Notes: generated by a model not told the origin, from the sequence alone. Counted from the stretch's first letter, positions 46,845-59,999 are shown. The stretch is 64,000 nucleotides of DNA from Mytilus trossulus (GCF_036588685.1 NC_086382.1:3261001-3325000); one strand, 5' to 3'. Numbers and translations are program-made.

Positions 46845-47200
46845 TGTAAAAAGAAGATTTCCAATGATACAACTCTCCATGCACAAAAGACCAAAATGAC
46901 ACAGAAATTAACAACAAATAATAAGTCACCATACGGCCTCTAATAATTTGCAAAAACTATACCACATAGTCAAAGGTCCCAAAATAATAAATGTAAAACA
47001 ATTCGAACGAAAAAACAAACATAAATTTATGTACAAAATAATGAACGATATACAACAACAAACTATAACCAGTCTTAACAGTCTCCTGACTTGGGACAGA
47101 CACATATAGAATGCAGCGGGATTAAACTTGTTTGAAGGCACCAACCATACCCTTACCTGGGGCATTGTTGTAACATTACAACATAAGAACGAACTATAAT
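46845..47200 (+). repeat. dispersed repeat (ATGAGACAACTGTCC family)
   Basis: Blocks AATGACACAGAAATTAACAA, CACCATACGGCC and ACTTGGGACAGACACA, then GAACGAACTATAA, align with 37862-38285. The minus-strand frame at 46926-47165 is repeat-derived. Confidence 0.8.
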
Positions 47201-48094
47201 AAACAGCTGCGTCACGAGCGCATGATACGCCCTTCGTCTTGTGTATGACGTTTTATGCAATAATCATAAATAGTTTTTTTTTTGCAATAATCATCAATAG
47301 TTTCTGAGATAATGCAGCATTTGCCCCCCCCCCCCCCCTTTTTCCCCTTCCCGCATTTTTTTGTTTACAAAACAACTCAATATCAACTAAAAAATAAAAT
47401 TTGGAATCATCACCAAAAAGTATACAGATTAGATTAATATAACTATGTAATATATAAATATCGGATATGTTCCTTACGTCGTAACTACAATCCCCTTCCC
47501 TTTCATGAATTTGACCTACCGAATTAGACTATTTACCGGATTTGTAATCACATAAGCAACACGACGGGTGCCGCATGTGGAGCAGGATCTGCTTACCCTT
47601 CCGGAGCACCTGCTATCACCCCTAGTTTTTGGTGGGGTTCGTGTTGTTTATTCTTTAGTTTTCTATGTTGTGTCATGTGTACTATTGTTTTTCTGTTTGT
47701 CTTTTTCATTTTTAGCCATGGCGTTGTCAGTTTGTTTTAGATTTATGAGTTTGACTGTCCCTTTGGTATCTTTCGTCCCTCTTTTAAGCAATAATCATCA
47801 ATCTTTTTTGCGATACGGCGCAACATGTGACCACCTCCTTTTTATACAACAAGAGTGCACACGCTGAAATGTCTCGCCTTCTGTAATAATCATTGAAATT
47901 ATGTTGATAGTCCTAAATATAAAGCTTTACTACAACTATCACATAAACTTAAATGATCCAAGAAAATGAGGCCAAGGTCATATTACCTAAACAAGAAATA
48001 CACCTTACAATAATTCAATACACTAAGTATATATAGTTGCCCTATTGCTAATAGTATCTAAGAATCAGACTTAATTAAGAAAACTAAACATTGA

Positions 48095-48760
48095 CTTATG
48101 AACCATGAAATTGAGGTCAAGGTAAGATAAACCATGCCAGACAGACATGTTCAGCTTACAATTATTCCATACAATAAGTATAGTTAACCTAATGATTATA
48201 GTTTAAGAAAACAGTCCAAAACTCAAAACTTAACACTGAGCAATGAACCGTGAAAACGGGGTCAAGGTAAAAAAAAATCTGCAAGACTGACATGCACATC
48301 ATAAAATATTTCCATACGTCAAATATAGTTGACGTATTACAGATATATATAGTGTTTGAAAAGAAATCTCTAAAACTTAACTTCGACCACTGAACCATGA
48401 TAATGAGGTCAAAGTCAGATGACACCTACCAGCTAGACATGTTTACCTTAAAATCATTCCATACACAAGTTAAAGTAAACCTATTGCATACAGTATAAGA
48501 AAAACAGACCAAAACACAAAAACTTAACTCAAACCACTGAACCATGAAAATGAGGTCAAGGTCAGATGACACCTTCCAGTTGGACATGTACACCTTACAA
48601 TCATTCCATACACCAAATACACTAGAACTATTGTTTATAGTATCTGAGATATGGACTTGACCACCAAACCTTAACCTTGTTCATTGATCCATGAAATGAG
48701 GTCGAGGTCAAGTGAAAACTTTAAGTATTCACTGAACCATGAAAATAAGGTCAAGGACTA
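48095..48760 (+). repeat. ~147-bp tandem module (GAACCATGAAAATGAGGTCA)
   Basis: Diverged units start near 48105, 48244, 48396, 48541 and 48690. Each contains (T)GAACCATGAAAATGAGGTCA, then AGACATG, then TTACAATCATTCCATACA and a TAGTT-(A/G)ACCTA block. The same module occurs inverted at 53690-54240 and in part at 56860-57090. Confidence 0.85.
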
Positions 48761-48880
48761 TGGACATGTGACAGACGGAAACTTCATTACATAAGGCAAT
48801 ATAAAGTATAAAGCATCTAGGTCTTCCACTTATAAACGAAGAAAGCTAACACCGCCGCTTCTGCCGGAACACTATCCCTA

Positions 48881-48911
48881 TGTCGAGCCTCCTGCGACAA
48901 GAGGCTCGACA
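48881..48911. repeat. small GC-rich hairpin
   Basis: GTCGAGCCTC and GAGGCTCGAC form a perfect 10-bp stem around CTGCGACAA. Confidence 0.8.
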
Positions 48912-49265
48912 CACAACTCATAACTCTAAAATAAATAGTTTACAGATTTTTAGATAAATATAACTAAGAAGTTTGTAAAGTTTTAAGCAATAATCATAAA
49001 TCGTGTTAGAGATACGGTGCGACGTATGACCCCCCCCCCCCTGTTTTAGTTCCGTAACTCAAAAAAGTGCAAATCTTATTTTCACCAGAAAGTATACAAA
49101 TCGTTTGACAATCATAAGAAACAACTATGTTAATTTCATGAAATTTGGATAAGCGGTTCTTAGGTAACGGTGCGACAGTTGGACGCCGGACTGACAGACG
49201 GACGGACGCCGGACATTTGTATACCATAATATGACCCGTCATTTTGACGGGCGTATACAAATCAT

Positions 49266-51059
49266 ATATAGAAATACATCTAACAAAAACACAGAGTGAA
49301 GTGGACGGGTACTTAAACATCCTCACATCAAAAAAGGCACTAAGTATAAAACTGAGAGTAATCGCAGTCAGGTACTAACATCGTTCAAAGCCATTAACAA
49401 GACATGCATCAGAGACTAAGCCCTCTTCAACTGGGTTTTACGTATGTCGTGCTGTTACAACACCGACCCAGGTAAAAGGAGGGTTTGGTAATTCGCGGTA
49501 TAAGCTTAGTAGTTTTAAAAAGTGTCTAATGTAGTCGATATATTTGTTATAATCATCTTTTAAACGAGCACATCATACAAGTGAAGTGTAAAATAATGAC
49601 AAATATAATGCGTAAACCCATGTGCACATAGAGCATTCTAACAATGAGTTTGTCAGGCAAATCATGCCAATCATTAATTTGCTGTTACTATCCTGTATAT
49701 TATATCTATTAGTATATGCCTAAATTCATAAATATCGTGTTTTATTAACATCTTGAAAAAAAACTTCACTCAAACGGGTATAGTGTCGTCTTTAACTTTA
49801 AAAAGCCAGTTGAAAGCTTTTACCCCCAGATAAAGAGGGCGTAATCTTTTTTGTGTATTTGCATCGACTTTTTCCCCGTACATTGTTTACCTGTTTGGAG
49901 TTTGTTTGGAGAGGCATATCCAGTGTTTTTCTTTCCATTGAGCGGAAATGTCATTGTTGGCTTGATTTGAAAACATATATAATAACTCAAATACCACAAT
50001 TCTAATACATTGTAGTTGTAAAATACATTCTTGCATCTATAGGTATCATCTTAATAAATATTCCGTTAACTGTATTGCACGACACTAGCTAATGGCACAT
50101 ATATACACACTTTTATATATTTAGTCAAGAAATTTACACTGAAATCTTTATCAAACGTCCAAACAATATTCTAAATTTATAATTTAAGTTAAAACTGATT
50201 TCTTTTCTCTATATGTAATAGAGAGTTTATATCGCTTCTATCCACTTTGAGGAACCTAGTTATAAGATATATTTTCTTAATTTGCGTTCATCTTGACAGT
50301 GAAATGTTTGTCACTGAACAGTAATAAAAAGAAAAGAAAAGTAAGGTATCGTCACTTTTCTAAAAGATAACTACTCTTTTCGCTTTAGAAAGTTGAAGTT
50401 TTACTGTATTGATACCTGTTTTACAGTTGTTTTGAAAGAGAGTAATGTAAATGAAATTGTATAATATACAAAATTAGCATAATGTACTACGCTCTCGACT
50501 ACGCTATATATAGAAGTTCAGCCACAATCAAATTTGAAAAAACCAACACACAGCTGTTGTGCTGGCGTGTATTTTCTTAATGAATATCAGATTTTGAGGT
50601 ATTTATCAAACACAACTATAAAACAAAGAAAATGGTAAACTACTCACTTGAATGTAATAAATCATGCAAGGTCGTAGTGTGTTTTAAATATATGTTACAT
50701 ATTTTGTCTTGAGTTATCTCTCTTTGTATGGTGTGCGTTATATTGTATAAATAGAAATTGTTAATCTACGCTACGTTTAAAAATACCATTAAACTTCGAT
50801 TAATCTGATTATGTCTTGGTATGTTTAATAACTTTCTAATGCACATGTTTCTTTATACTGTGGAAAATGCATGTGAATGTAGTGCTCTGCGTACCCCTAT
50901 CTATATCTTAGTTAGTACTCGCCTTCTTTTTCTCTTTCGTTACTTATAAGGATGTTTACATGTCATGAGTAACACAACTTTTCTAAGGCATTTAAGTTCG
51001 TACTTGTTATAATGCTTGTTTCTTAGTCTTCTTATTTTTTGTTTAACGCAGAAGAAAAA
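49266..51059. other. non-coding stretch
   Basis: No gene or strong repeat seen in this AT-rich stretch. Confidence 0.45.
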
Positions 51060-51115
51060 GAATATTTTATTTCCAATTATTGGCCCCAAATAGGCATATT
51101 CCTTACAACATCAAT
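51060..51115 (-). mobile_element. LINE 3'-end fragment
   Basis: AATATTTTATTTCCAATTAT then TGGCCCCAAATAGGCAT parallels the 3' tail at 62098-62140 (ATATTTTATTTCCAATTAAG then GGCCCACAAGGGGCAT), on the same strand. Only the tail is visible. Confidence 0.6.
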
Positions 51116-51289
51116 AAACAGTCTTTAGAGCTGTGGACGGGGGACTCTTAGTTTTGCTTGTATATATATAGATATGTGTGTGTGTTCAACTCAGTTATTT
51201 TATTGTTGTTGTTACTTTTGTTTATGTCACAAGTATAATGTTACTTACATGTATATGACAAATAAAGATCATAATATAAAAAATAATAG

Positions 51290-51680
51290 ATATAGGCAGA
51301 TGTGGTGTGAGTGCCAACGAGACAACTCTCCATCCAAATAACAATTAAAAAAAGTAAGCCATTATAGGTCAATGTACGGCCTTCGACACGGAGCCTTGGC
51401 TCACACCGAACAACAAGCTATAAAGGGTCCCAAAATTAATAGTGTAAAACCATTCAAACGGGAAAAACCAACGGTCCAATCTATATTAAAAAAACGAGAA
51501 ACGAGAAACACGTATTAATTACATAAACAAACGACAACTACTGTACATCAGATTCCTGACTAAGGACAGGTGCAAGCATTTGCAGCTAGATTAAACGTTT
51601 TAATGGTACCAAACCTTCTCCCTTTTTCTGAAACCATAGCATAATATCACAACATAAAAAAAAACCCACTAAAATATCAA
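51290..51680 (+). repeat. dispersed repeat (CAACGAGACAACTCTCCATCC family)
   Basis: Most complete copy of the family also at 15845-16028 and 45895-46205: ATATAGGCAGATGTGGTGTG, CAACGAGACAACTCTCCATC, GGCCTTCGACACGGAGCCTT and CATTCAAACGGGAAAAACCA. Confidence 0.85.
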
Positions 51681-52704
51681 TTGGCAGGCTTAACTCAATC
51701 AAAAAACGTAAATTAATAACATTAATAAATATCCACAATAAAAACAAACAATGAGTTAACAAAACTGCAGAACAATCTAAGTTCTTAATTTTTTATTGAA
51801 TTACATATCATGTGTCCATGTTACACATATAAGGACGATGATGATCAGATCTATATTCTGATATGGCAACTATTATTTCATCAACTGTTTCTATGGTAAA
51901 ATCCGAGGATCCCAGATGTCTAAACGGTAAGTAAAACTTTCAACAATTATTATCTAATTATTAAAAAAAACTCGACAAGCCTCGCTCTTTAAATATTCAA
52001 ATAAAAACATGAATGGAGAAATAATGTAACACACTACATGGAGTGAAAGAATCTATAGGTAAGCAGTATCATCGTATGAGGATATAGACTTGGATTGTAC
52101 ATGTTGTATGAATCCTAACAAATCTGTGGTATGTCCTTTGTGTAATCTGATTCAGTATGCCTCTATAGAGAAGATACTTTCATCGTATCTCTGAATCCAG
52201 GTTTTGCGTGTTGATATAATTAATGTTGACAAATAGGAGTTTTTCTTAGTATCTGAAAGACTCATCGACAGTCACACCACGTTAAAGTTGTTTGTAAAGT
52301 CGTGTGTGTATCTAGTACAGTGAAAGAAGATCTAGCTTACAATCTTTAGCTTAGATTAAAGGGAACACGTTTCACCCCGCCAAATTCTGTTCGTGGCTGT
52401 CCGAAGTCTGGAGCCTAGGCCTGTCATTCAGTGAGTGATCAGCTATTTCGAATGCAAATTTTGACATTGTTTATGTCTGGGCTGTTTATAGCCGACTATA
52501 CGTTATTGTGTGTTATTACATTGGTTGCAATAAATTACATTGATTTTCCAGTTGAATAAAAACCGATTATTTCACATGTGAAATAAACGTGGTTATTTCA
52601 CTCTCTAACGTCATACACCAATAGGCGTAGGAAAATAATATAGTTCCTTACATTTTCTGCATTAATTTCATAAAAAAAAAAAGCCATTAGCCAATGTAAT
52701 AAAA
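51681..52704. other. non-coding stretch
   Basis: No supported gene or array was seen. The phrase TTATAGCCGACTATA near 52485-52500 resembles one near 22655. Confidence 0.4.
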
Positions 52705-52872
52705 AGTATAACTAATCGCCGTATTTGAATATAAAAAATAAGACAACTTGTGACCGACCCCTTCAACGCCGCTATGGATTAAACTCGTGCTGCGCACTCA
52801 TTTGATCCATCCGTCGTTCTGTCACGCGTTGTCTTATTTTTGATATTCAAATACGGCGATTATAGTTATACT
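52705..52872. mobile_element. foldback element with ~45-bp arms
   Basis: AGTATAACTAATCGCCGTAT (from 52705) pairs with ATACGGCGATTATAGTTATACT (ending 52872). The stem continues through TTGAATAT and AATAAGACAAC to about 52747 and 52828. The loop is GC-richer (CCGACCCCTTCAACGCCGC). Confidence 0.8.
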
Positions 52873-53320
52873 ATAATTCTCATTATTGAAAGCTGTACGG
52901 TGGCCTAATAAAACTATAATTCCACATCATCTGAACTTAGTTGAATAGTTGTGTCCCACCTATCCTTATTTTTTATATGGAAAAACCTATGGAAATATCT
53001 ATTGTACAGTATACCCATTTTATATTGGAAATACCTACCAGTAAAAATGTAGGTAGCATGTGAACAAAGTGATTTTTAAATATGTTTTCCCCAACATCAA
53101 AATGTCAATTTTCTAATTTGATTGAAGGCAAAATCAATCACCCATACACAATAAATAAAATTGTGAAAGTTAAAACTGATGATATACTGAAAGCATTTAA
53201 TAAGAATTCAATCAAGTGCAAACCTTCTTGTCATTAACATCGATAGAACTCTTTTTATAGTCCACAGCAAAAAAAAATCATTTAAGTCGACCTCACACTA
53301 GTGCAACATTATGATATATA

Positions 53321-53503
53321 CAGTGAAACCTGGCTAAACCAAATCCTGCATGAACCGAAAAACTGAATAAACCAAACATGTTCTTAAACACCGTCATATA
53401 TATACCAACTGTATGCGTTGTGAACCTGATTAAACCGAACATCGGCCAAAAACCGAACAAAATCTTAAGTCCAGAAGAGGTGCGGTTTAAACAGGTTTCA
53501 CTG
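53321..53503. mobile_element. 183-bp MITE with CAGTGAAACCTG ends
   Basis: CAGTGAAACCTGGCTAAACC at the left and GGTTTAAACAGGTTTCACTG at the right are an imperfect inverted pair. Internal AACCGAA and TAAACCGAAC motifs recur. The ends recall pogo/Tigger-type elements. A TA lies at the left flank, but the right flank is TT, so the duplication is not confirmed. Confidence 0.7.
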
Positions 53504-53622
53504 TTTTATAAGATTCAATAGATGGAAACTCCTGACATATTTTTCCTCGGTCTAATTTCTCAATTTAGTAAGGAAATTAGAAAATTTAAGTACCCATGAA
53601 AACCATAATATCCCATAAAAAA

Positions 53623-53655
<33 letters not shown>
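53623..53655 (+). repeat. CT dinucleotide microsatellite
   Basis: An almost uninterrupted run of about 16 CT units, with one G near the start. Confidence 0.95.
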
Positions 53656-53689
53656 GTGGTGAAGCCAATATATTAAATACAATAGGTCT

Positions 53690-54240
53690 CGCAGGTTTTA
53701 TTTGACCTTGACTTCATTTTTACGGTTCATTGCTCAATGTTAAGATTTTGTGTATTGGTCTGTTTTTCTGTTATAGTCATCTAAATTTGTTGTATGGATG
53801 ATCAATATGTGTGTCTGGCAAGTATCATCTGACCATGAACTGATTTTCATGGATCATTGGTCAATGTTAAGTTTCCATGGTTAAATTTGTTTCTTAGATA
53901 CTATATATAAGTAATATATCAACTATATTCAATGCATATATATTTATTGAAAGGTGTACTTGTATTGCATGGTTCATCTGCTCTTAACCTAATTTTCATG
54001 TTGCCTTGGGCAACGCTTATTTTTTTAGTTACATGTAAGTCTGGGACTATTATACTAGTATAATAACTGGTATACTAGTCCCAAGTTAAGTCTATTTCTT
54101 AAAAACTATAAATAATAGGTCAGCTATATTTGATGTTTTGAATGATTGTTAGGTGTACATATATTTCTTGTATGGTTTATCTGAACTTTACCTCATTTTC
54201 TTGCACCAGGTTAAGTTTATGTGATACTTGTAGTAAAGTA
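53690..54240 (-). repeat. inverted copies of the ~147-bp module
   Basis: On the minus strand the segment contains GAACCGTAAAAATGAAGTCA and CATGATCAGATGATACTTGC-like blocks, matching 48095-48760 in reverse. About three diverged units lead up to the CTAGAT minisatellite. Confidence 0.7.
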
Positions 54241-54339
54241 TATTTCGGACTATCAACACGATATCAGTGGTTAGTAAAGAAGGCGAGACATTTCAGTGTG
54301 AGCACTCGTGTATGAGTGGCTGCCATCTAGTTGTTTTTT

Positions 54340-56300
54340 TTCCATCTAGCTACTTTGAACAAACATCTAGATACTTTCAACAAAATCTAGATACTTTGAA
54401 CAAACATCTAGATACTTTGAACAAACATCTAGATACTTTCAACAAAATCTAGATACTTTTAACAAAATCTAGATACTTTTAACAAACGTCTATAGATACA
54501 TTCAACAAACATCTAGATACTTTCAACAAACACCTAGATACTTTCAACAAACATCTAGATACTTTCAACAAACACCTAGATACTTTCAACAAAATCTAGA
54601 TACTTTGAACAAACATCTAGATACTTTCAACAAAATCTAGATACTTTCAACAAACACCTAGATACTTTCAACAAAATCTAGATACTTTGAACAAACATCT
54701 AGATACTTTCCACAAAATCTAGATACTTTGAACAAACATCTAGATACTTTCAACAAAATCTAGATACTGTTTTTTTTCCATCTAGCTACTTTGAACAAAC
54801 ATCTAGATACTTTCAACAAAATCTAGATACTTTGAACAAACATCTAGATACTTTGAACAAACATCTAGATACTTTCAACAAAATCTAGATACTTTTAACA
54901 AAATCTAGATACTTTTAACAAACGTCTATAGATACATTCAACAAACATCTAGATACTTTCAACAAACACCTAGATACTTTCAACAAACATCTAGATACTT
55001 TCAACAAACACCTAGATACTTTCAACAAAATCTAGATACTTTGAACAAACATCTAGATACTTTCAACAAAATCTAGATACTTTGAACAAACACCTAGATA
55101 CTTTCAACAAAATCTAGATACTTTGAACAAACATCTAGATACTTTCCACAAAATCTAGATACTTTGAACAAACATCTAGATACTTTCAACAAAATCTAGA
55201 TACTTTTAACAAACATCTAGATACTTTCAACAAAATCTAGATACTTTTAACAAACACCTAGATACTTTCAACAAACATCTAGATACTTTGAACAAACATC
55301 TAGATACTTTCAACAAAATCTAGATACTTTGAACAAACATCTAGATACTTTCAACAAAATCTAGATACTTTTAACAAACATCTAGATACTTTCAACAAAC
55401 ATCTAGATGCTTTCAACAAACACCTAGATGCTTTCAACAAACACCTAGATACTTTCAACAAACATCTTGATACTTTCAACAAACATCTAGATACTTTCAA
55501 CAAACATCTAGATACTTTCAACAAGTATCGAGATGATTCTTATAAGTATCTAGATGGTTGTAAGATATATCTAGATACTTTGGCGAAGTATCTTGATACC
55601 TTTTTCTAGATGCTTCGCACAAGTATCTAGATGATTCGCACAAGTATATAGATGCTTCGCACAAGTATCTAGATGATTCGCACAAGTATCTAGATGCTTC
55701 TCACAAGTATGTAGATGCTTCGCACAAGTATCTAGATGCTTCGCACAAGTATCTAGATGCTTCGCACAAGTATGTAGATGCTTCGCACAAGTATCTAGAT
55801 GCTTCGCACAAGTATGTAGATGCTTCGCACAAGTATGTAGATGATTCGCACAAGTATATAGATGATTCGCACAAGTATATAGATGATTCGCACAAGTATC
55901 TAGATGCTTCGCACAAGTATCTAGATGCTTCGCACAAGTATCTAGATGATTCGCACAAGTATCTAGATGATTCGCACAAGTATCTAGATGATTCGCACAA
56001 GTATCTAGATGATTCGCACAAGTATCTGGATGCTTCGCACAAGTATGTAGATGATTTGCACAAGTATGTAGATGATTCGCAAAAGTATGTAGATGCTTCG
56101 CACAAGTATGTAGATGCATGGCATAAGTATCTAGATGCGAAGCACAAGTATCTAGTGACTATGACTAACTATCTAGATGGAAATAGTTAAACTGAATACA
56201 AATACTTTTCAATTTTCTTTTAAGTATCTAGATACTTTTTAGAGTTGTGCATCTAGATACTAATACGAACTATCTAGATACTTGTGCGAAGCATCTAGAT
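54340..56300. repeat. CTAGAT minisatellite (20-21 bp units) with orientation switch
   Basis: From 54345 to about 55530 the units read CATCTAGATACTTTCAACAA (variants AATCTAG, CACCTAG, TTGAAC, TTTTAAC). From about 55600 to 56150 they read CTAGATGCTTCGCACAAGTA, whose reverse complement CATCTAGATACTTGTGCGAAG is the same core, so the second part is inverted. A 436-bp higher-order duplication begins at 54333 and again at 54769 (GTTTTTTTTCCATCTAGCTA). A final plus-like piece lies at 56220-56300. The 182-codon minus frame at 55571-56119 is this array read in triplets (Cys-Ala-Asn/Lys-His-Leu-Asp/His-Thr) and not a credible gene. Confidence 0.95.
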
Positions 56301-58425
56301 GGAACCATCTCTATTTTGACATGAACGGCCACTCATACTCTTGTGTATAGGAGTAATGTTTTTATCATTCCAAACACTGATTGTATTTTATGTGTAATTA
56401 GTTGTAAATTGAATGGTGTAACAACACCTATTGTATTTTGTTTTGCTGGCATATGTTGAATATTTTTTTTTTCAAATTTTGGCATAGGTTGTAGTTTTTG
56501 CATATACATATATTAGTTGTAATTGTTCATGATTTTTAATTGTCATCAGCTAGCTACTATAATCATTTGTTTAAATGACAGAAACAGGGCAGATACAATA
56601 ATGTGAGATACTGTATTTAGTATCGATTGTCTTTACACGCTTTATTTAAATTTCTAAATTTATTGTCAATATTAAGTTTAACTATTATATTGTACGGAGA
56701 TACATTATATTCTTTTATGTGGATACAAATACAAATACTACAAATACAAGTGGACGTGGCCGAAATTTAAAGATTCATACCAAATTAGTTTACGCCGACT
56801 GCGGAAAGTCATCCCTTAGCTATGTGACAAGCGAGCCATAAAACCCTGAGAATTTAACACTGACCAATCACTATCGAACCAGGAAAATGAGATCAAGGTT
56901 ATATGAAACTGCCACACAGACATGAACAACTTCTGGTATACCTGTGCAGCATTAAACTAAACCCCAACATCTAGAGACCTTGCAAGTATCCCATATATCA
57001 AATGTAGTTATCCTATTATTCAAATGACAAAACAACTATTTGGTTTTCAGCAGTCACTGAACCCTGAAAGTAAGGTCAAGGTAGATATACAGAAACATAG
57101 TATTTGCATAAAAGATATGAGGCATGCATCCCGATCTTCCACTGTTTAAACATATAAAGCTTTACACAAATAGGATACATTGCAGCCGCCGGATTGTAAA
57201 TTGCGACAATAAAAACGAATACGAATACAAATAAAGGGACAGGGAGGCAAACAGCCGTTAGGAATACCATTTAAGGAAGAATCTTCATCTTTTTCTGTCA
57301 AATTACCCGGATCAACAAGTATCTGAAAACAGTTGCACTGCATCCATAAATAGCATTGAAAATTCATTTTTCTGATAACCAGATTATACAATTGACCTCT
57401 ATTATTTTGATAGTATTGAACTAGTTTCTTTTGTCCAATTAATTTATTAACAAAATTTACTCGGACAGATCTTAAAAAGAACATCCCGTAGTTAGTTACA
57501 GATAGATGACTGATGTTCGCATTGAATTTTTAATTGATTTTTAAACGCAGTGTATTTAGCTATATGTAGACATGTATGATGTAGAATGAATGGCCATGAA
57601 AATCGAATGCTTCATTTACTGACCTCAAAATAATTACATTGTATTCAGGTTAGGAATAATCAAAATGAAGTAAAACCGAAATCAAACAATTATCTGAAAA
57701 AAAATATCCCTCTTTAACAAAGTGCACCTATACAACGGAGAAAGATCGCTGTCAAAATACTGATTAATTGTGGTCTTTTCAGATCAGACAAAAACACTTT
57801 AAAAACAAGAATGACATATTTACGTTTCTTATTCTCTGTTTGTTTAACCATGTAGATAACATTTAAAAATATTCCAGGTTCACAAAAGACGTTCTTAAAT
57901 TAAAACTGGCTAAGATTTTCATATGTGTTATAAATCTACTTATCTCTTCTGTTAATTTGAAAAATTAAATACCAATTTAAATACTTAATCTTTAGACCTT
58001 TTAAATCTAAAATTCAGATAGCGCATTAACTTTATTATTAATTTGTCATAACATTTCGTTGCTTAAAAATAATATTATATTTAATTGGTTCCAGTTTATA
58101 ATTTATTTGGATATAAAACTTGTTTACCTCGTTCGATATTTTTTTATTCGTTCTATTTAAAATCAAAATGAAATTTATAAAGTCTATATTGTGACTCTTA
58201 TTTAAGAAATGTTCCTGTGTCAAAAGAATTCATACGATCTTATATTAAAGAAAGTAATGCAATTATAACCGCTACAACTGATTCTCATGTGACTGCTCCA
58301 GGATTTAATATGAGCTTGAGGAAAAAGGGAGTAGTAGCATTTGTTCATAATTGTTAATATACTGTTGAGCGTAAAAAAGCGAGATTTTGTTTGAAGATTT
58401 TCTGCAGATTTTTTTTTGTCAGATC
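56301..58425. other. non-coding stretch with partial repeat copies
   Basis: 56860-57090 carries a diverged piece of the 147-bp module (GAACCAGGAAAATGAGATCA and TGAACCCTGAAAGTAAGGTC). I see no gene in the rest. The minus frames at 57076-57484 lie beside that repeat piece and show no domain. Confidence 0.45.
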
Positions 58426-58466
58426 AAGAATTTGTATTGTAAGAATGTTCTTACTATACAAATCCT
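58426..58466. repeat. hairpin
   Basis: AATTTGTATTGTAAGAA pairs with TTCTTACTATACAAAT over about 17 bp with one mismatch and a 2-nt loop. A plus-strand frame continuing to 58594 (SCWAKYDPIRIRQCADPQQ) looks somewhat protein-like but has no recognised family. Confidence 0.7.
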
Positions 58467-58860
58467 TGCTAAGGTCAGTTGTTGGGCCAAGTACGACCCT
58501 ATCCGAATCCGTCAATGTGCTGATCCACAACAAACAAATAGGGACAATATACAAAACTACAAGTTATTTATTGACTCTGATGACTTAACCTTATAACATA
58601 AATAACAACGCTTGTTTCCACGCTGTATAATTTAAGAAGTTCAGTATATAGCATAATTCACGGTACTGATCATTGTAAAGGCCCGTTGCCACTATCACAG
58701 TTTTCTGTTACAAGTTTTCTTGGTCAAAGATTTTGATGGTTTTTTATAGTGACCAAAAAAAACCTTGACCAAAACTTTCACGGACTTGAATGAAATAGAA
58801 TGAAAGTCGGATGCACGTGGAGGGGAATTATCCAATCACAGTGCAGTTGTTTTTACATCC

Positions 58861-59090
58861 CACCTAGGGGCACTATTTTTTTTCTGTTTGTTCGTCCGTT
58901 CGTTCGTCTGTCCCGCTTCATGATAAAGTTTTTGGTCAATGTACTTGTTGACGAAGTTGAAATCCAAACAAATTGAAACTTCATACACAAAGCCAAATAC
59001 GAGTGTTTATCCCCGTTTCAAGGTCCATTGAGCATAGAAAATGATAGTGCGAGTGGGGAATACATGTACTAAAGGACACATTTTTATTTA
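58861..59090 (+). repeat. dispersed repeat (CGTCCGTTCG family), short copy
   Basis: GTTCGTCCGTTCGTTCGTCT, GATAAAGTTTTTGGTCAA, ACGAAGTTGAAATCCAAACA and CATAGAAAATGATAGTGCGA align with 29936 and 36541. Confidence 0.85.
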
Positions 59091-59614
59091 GCACAAGTTT
59101 TTGATGAATTGAGGTGACTTGAAGTGGTCACAGTTAACTTTGAAAATGACAACTGGACTCAATACAAAATCCAACTTAAAAAAAACAAATGATCAAACAT
59201 TTTATATAACCTGAATTGAATGGACAAATATTACAATTATCGAGTTATAGAAAACTAATATAAAAGCTAATAATTGATAAAAGTAAATTATAAATCATTT
59301 TAAGAAGGTAAGATTGAAGTGAAATGTCACTAATTGTAAAACAAATTGAAACTTGAAACTAGATATTAATTAAGCTTAATTGTTTGAAACTTAAACGAAA
59401 CCCTCAAACACATCAGTGTTAACGAAATCTCCACAAATGAGTACTGTAATAGTTTAAAATATACAATTGTACTTAACAAAACGTCCTAAAAGGCACAAAC
59501 TTTAAAAAAAAATCCATTTCACACTGCGACATAATTATCCAACGTATGCCTAATATAATGTTAGTCTTGTTAAAAAGTGAATTGAAGGAATATGGGGTGT
59601 TTATAAAAAAAAAA

Positions 59615-59930
59615 TAAAAAAATGGTATGATTGACAATGAGACAACTCTCCACAAAAGACCAAAATGACACAGAAATTAACAAATATAGGTCACCATCCG
59701 GCCTTCAACAATGAGCAAAGCTCATGCCACAGTCAGATAAAAAAAGGCCCCGAAATGATAATTTTAAAAATAAATCAAACGAGTAAACTAACGGCCTTAT
59801 TAATGTACAAAAAATGAACAAAAAACAAATATGTAACACGTAAACAAACGACAACCACTGATTTACAGGCTCCTGACACGAGACAGTAACATACATACAG
59901 AATGTGGCGGGGTTACTTTTGTCAATGGTG
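59615..59930 (+). repeat. dispersed repeat (ATGAGACAACTGTCC family)
   Basis: ATGACACAGAAATTAACAAA, TATAGGTCACCATCCGGCC, AAATATGTAACACGTAAACA and CAGAATGTGGCGGGGTTA align with 37862-38285. The minus frame at 59705-59896 is within it. Confidence 0.85.
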
Positions 59931-59999
59931 TCTGCTGTAGAAATTTATAATAGCACTAATGGTGTTCAGTATATCTATTGTCGCAGATATTCGACATAC

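Larger units (their letters stand above)
47201..49265 (+). repeat. composite repeat tract of nested bivalve families
   Basis: Short modules GCAATAATCAT(A/C)AAT recur at about 47258, 47283, 47788 and 48985 with C-rich tracts after them. At 47470-47800 lies a full copy of the family found at 11318 and 11625. 47850-48780 carries the ~147-bp units listed separately. The end (49160-49265) is GACGGACGGACGCCGGAC then an inverted repeat around CCCGTCATTTTGACGGG. The frames at 47568-47867 and 49006-49326 lie inside these repeats. Confidence 0.75.

Noticed and set aside
47568..47867. Plus-strand ORF of 99 codons
   Set aside because: It lies wholly in a dispersed repeat that recurs at 11318-11755 and 46320-46515.
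55571..56147. Repeat-rich protein-coding gene on the minus strand (182 and 148 codons)
   Set aside because: The frames are open only because the minisatellite unit is 21 bp (7 codons) and lacks stops in two frames. There is no start context, splice site or domain.
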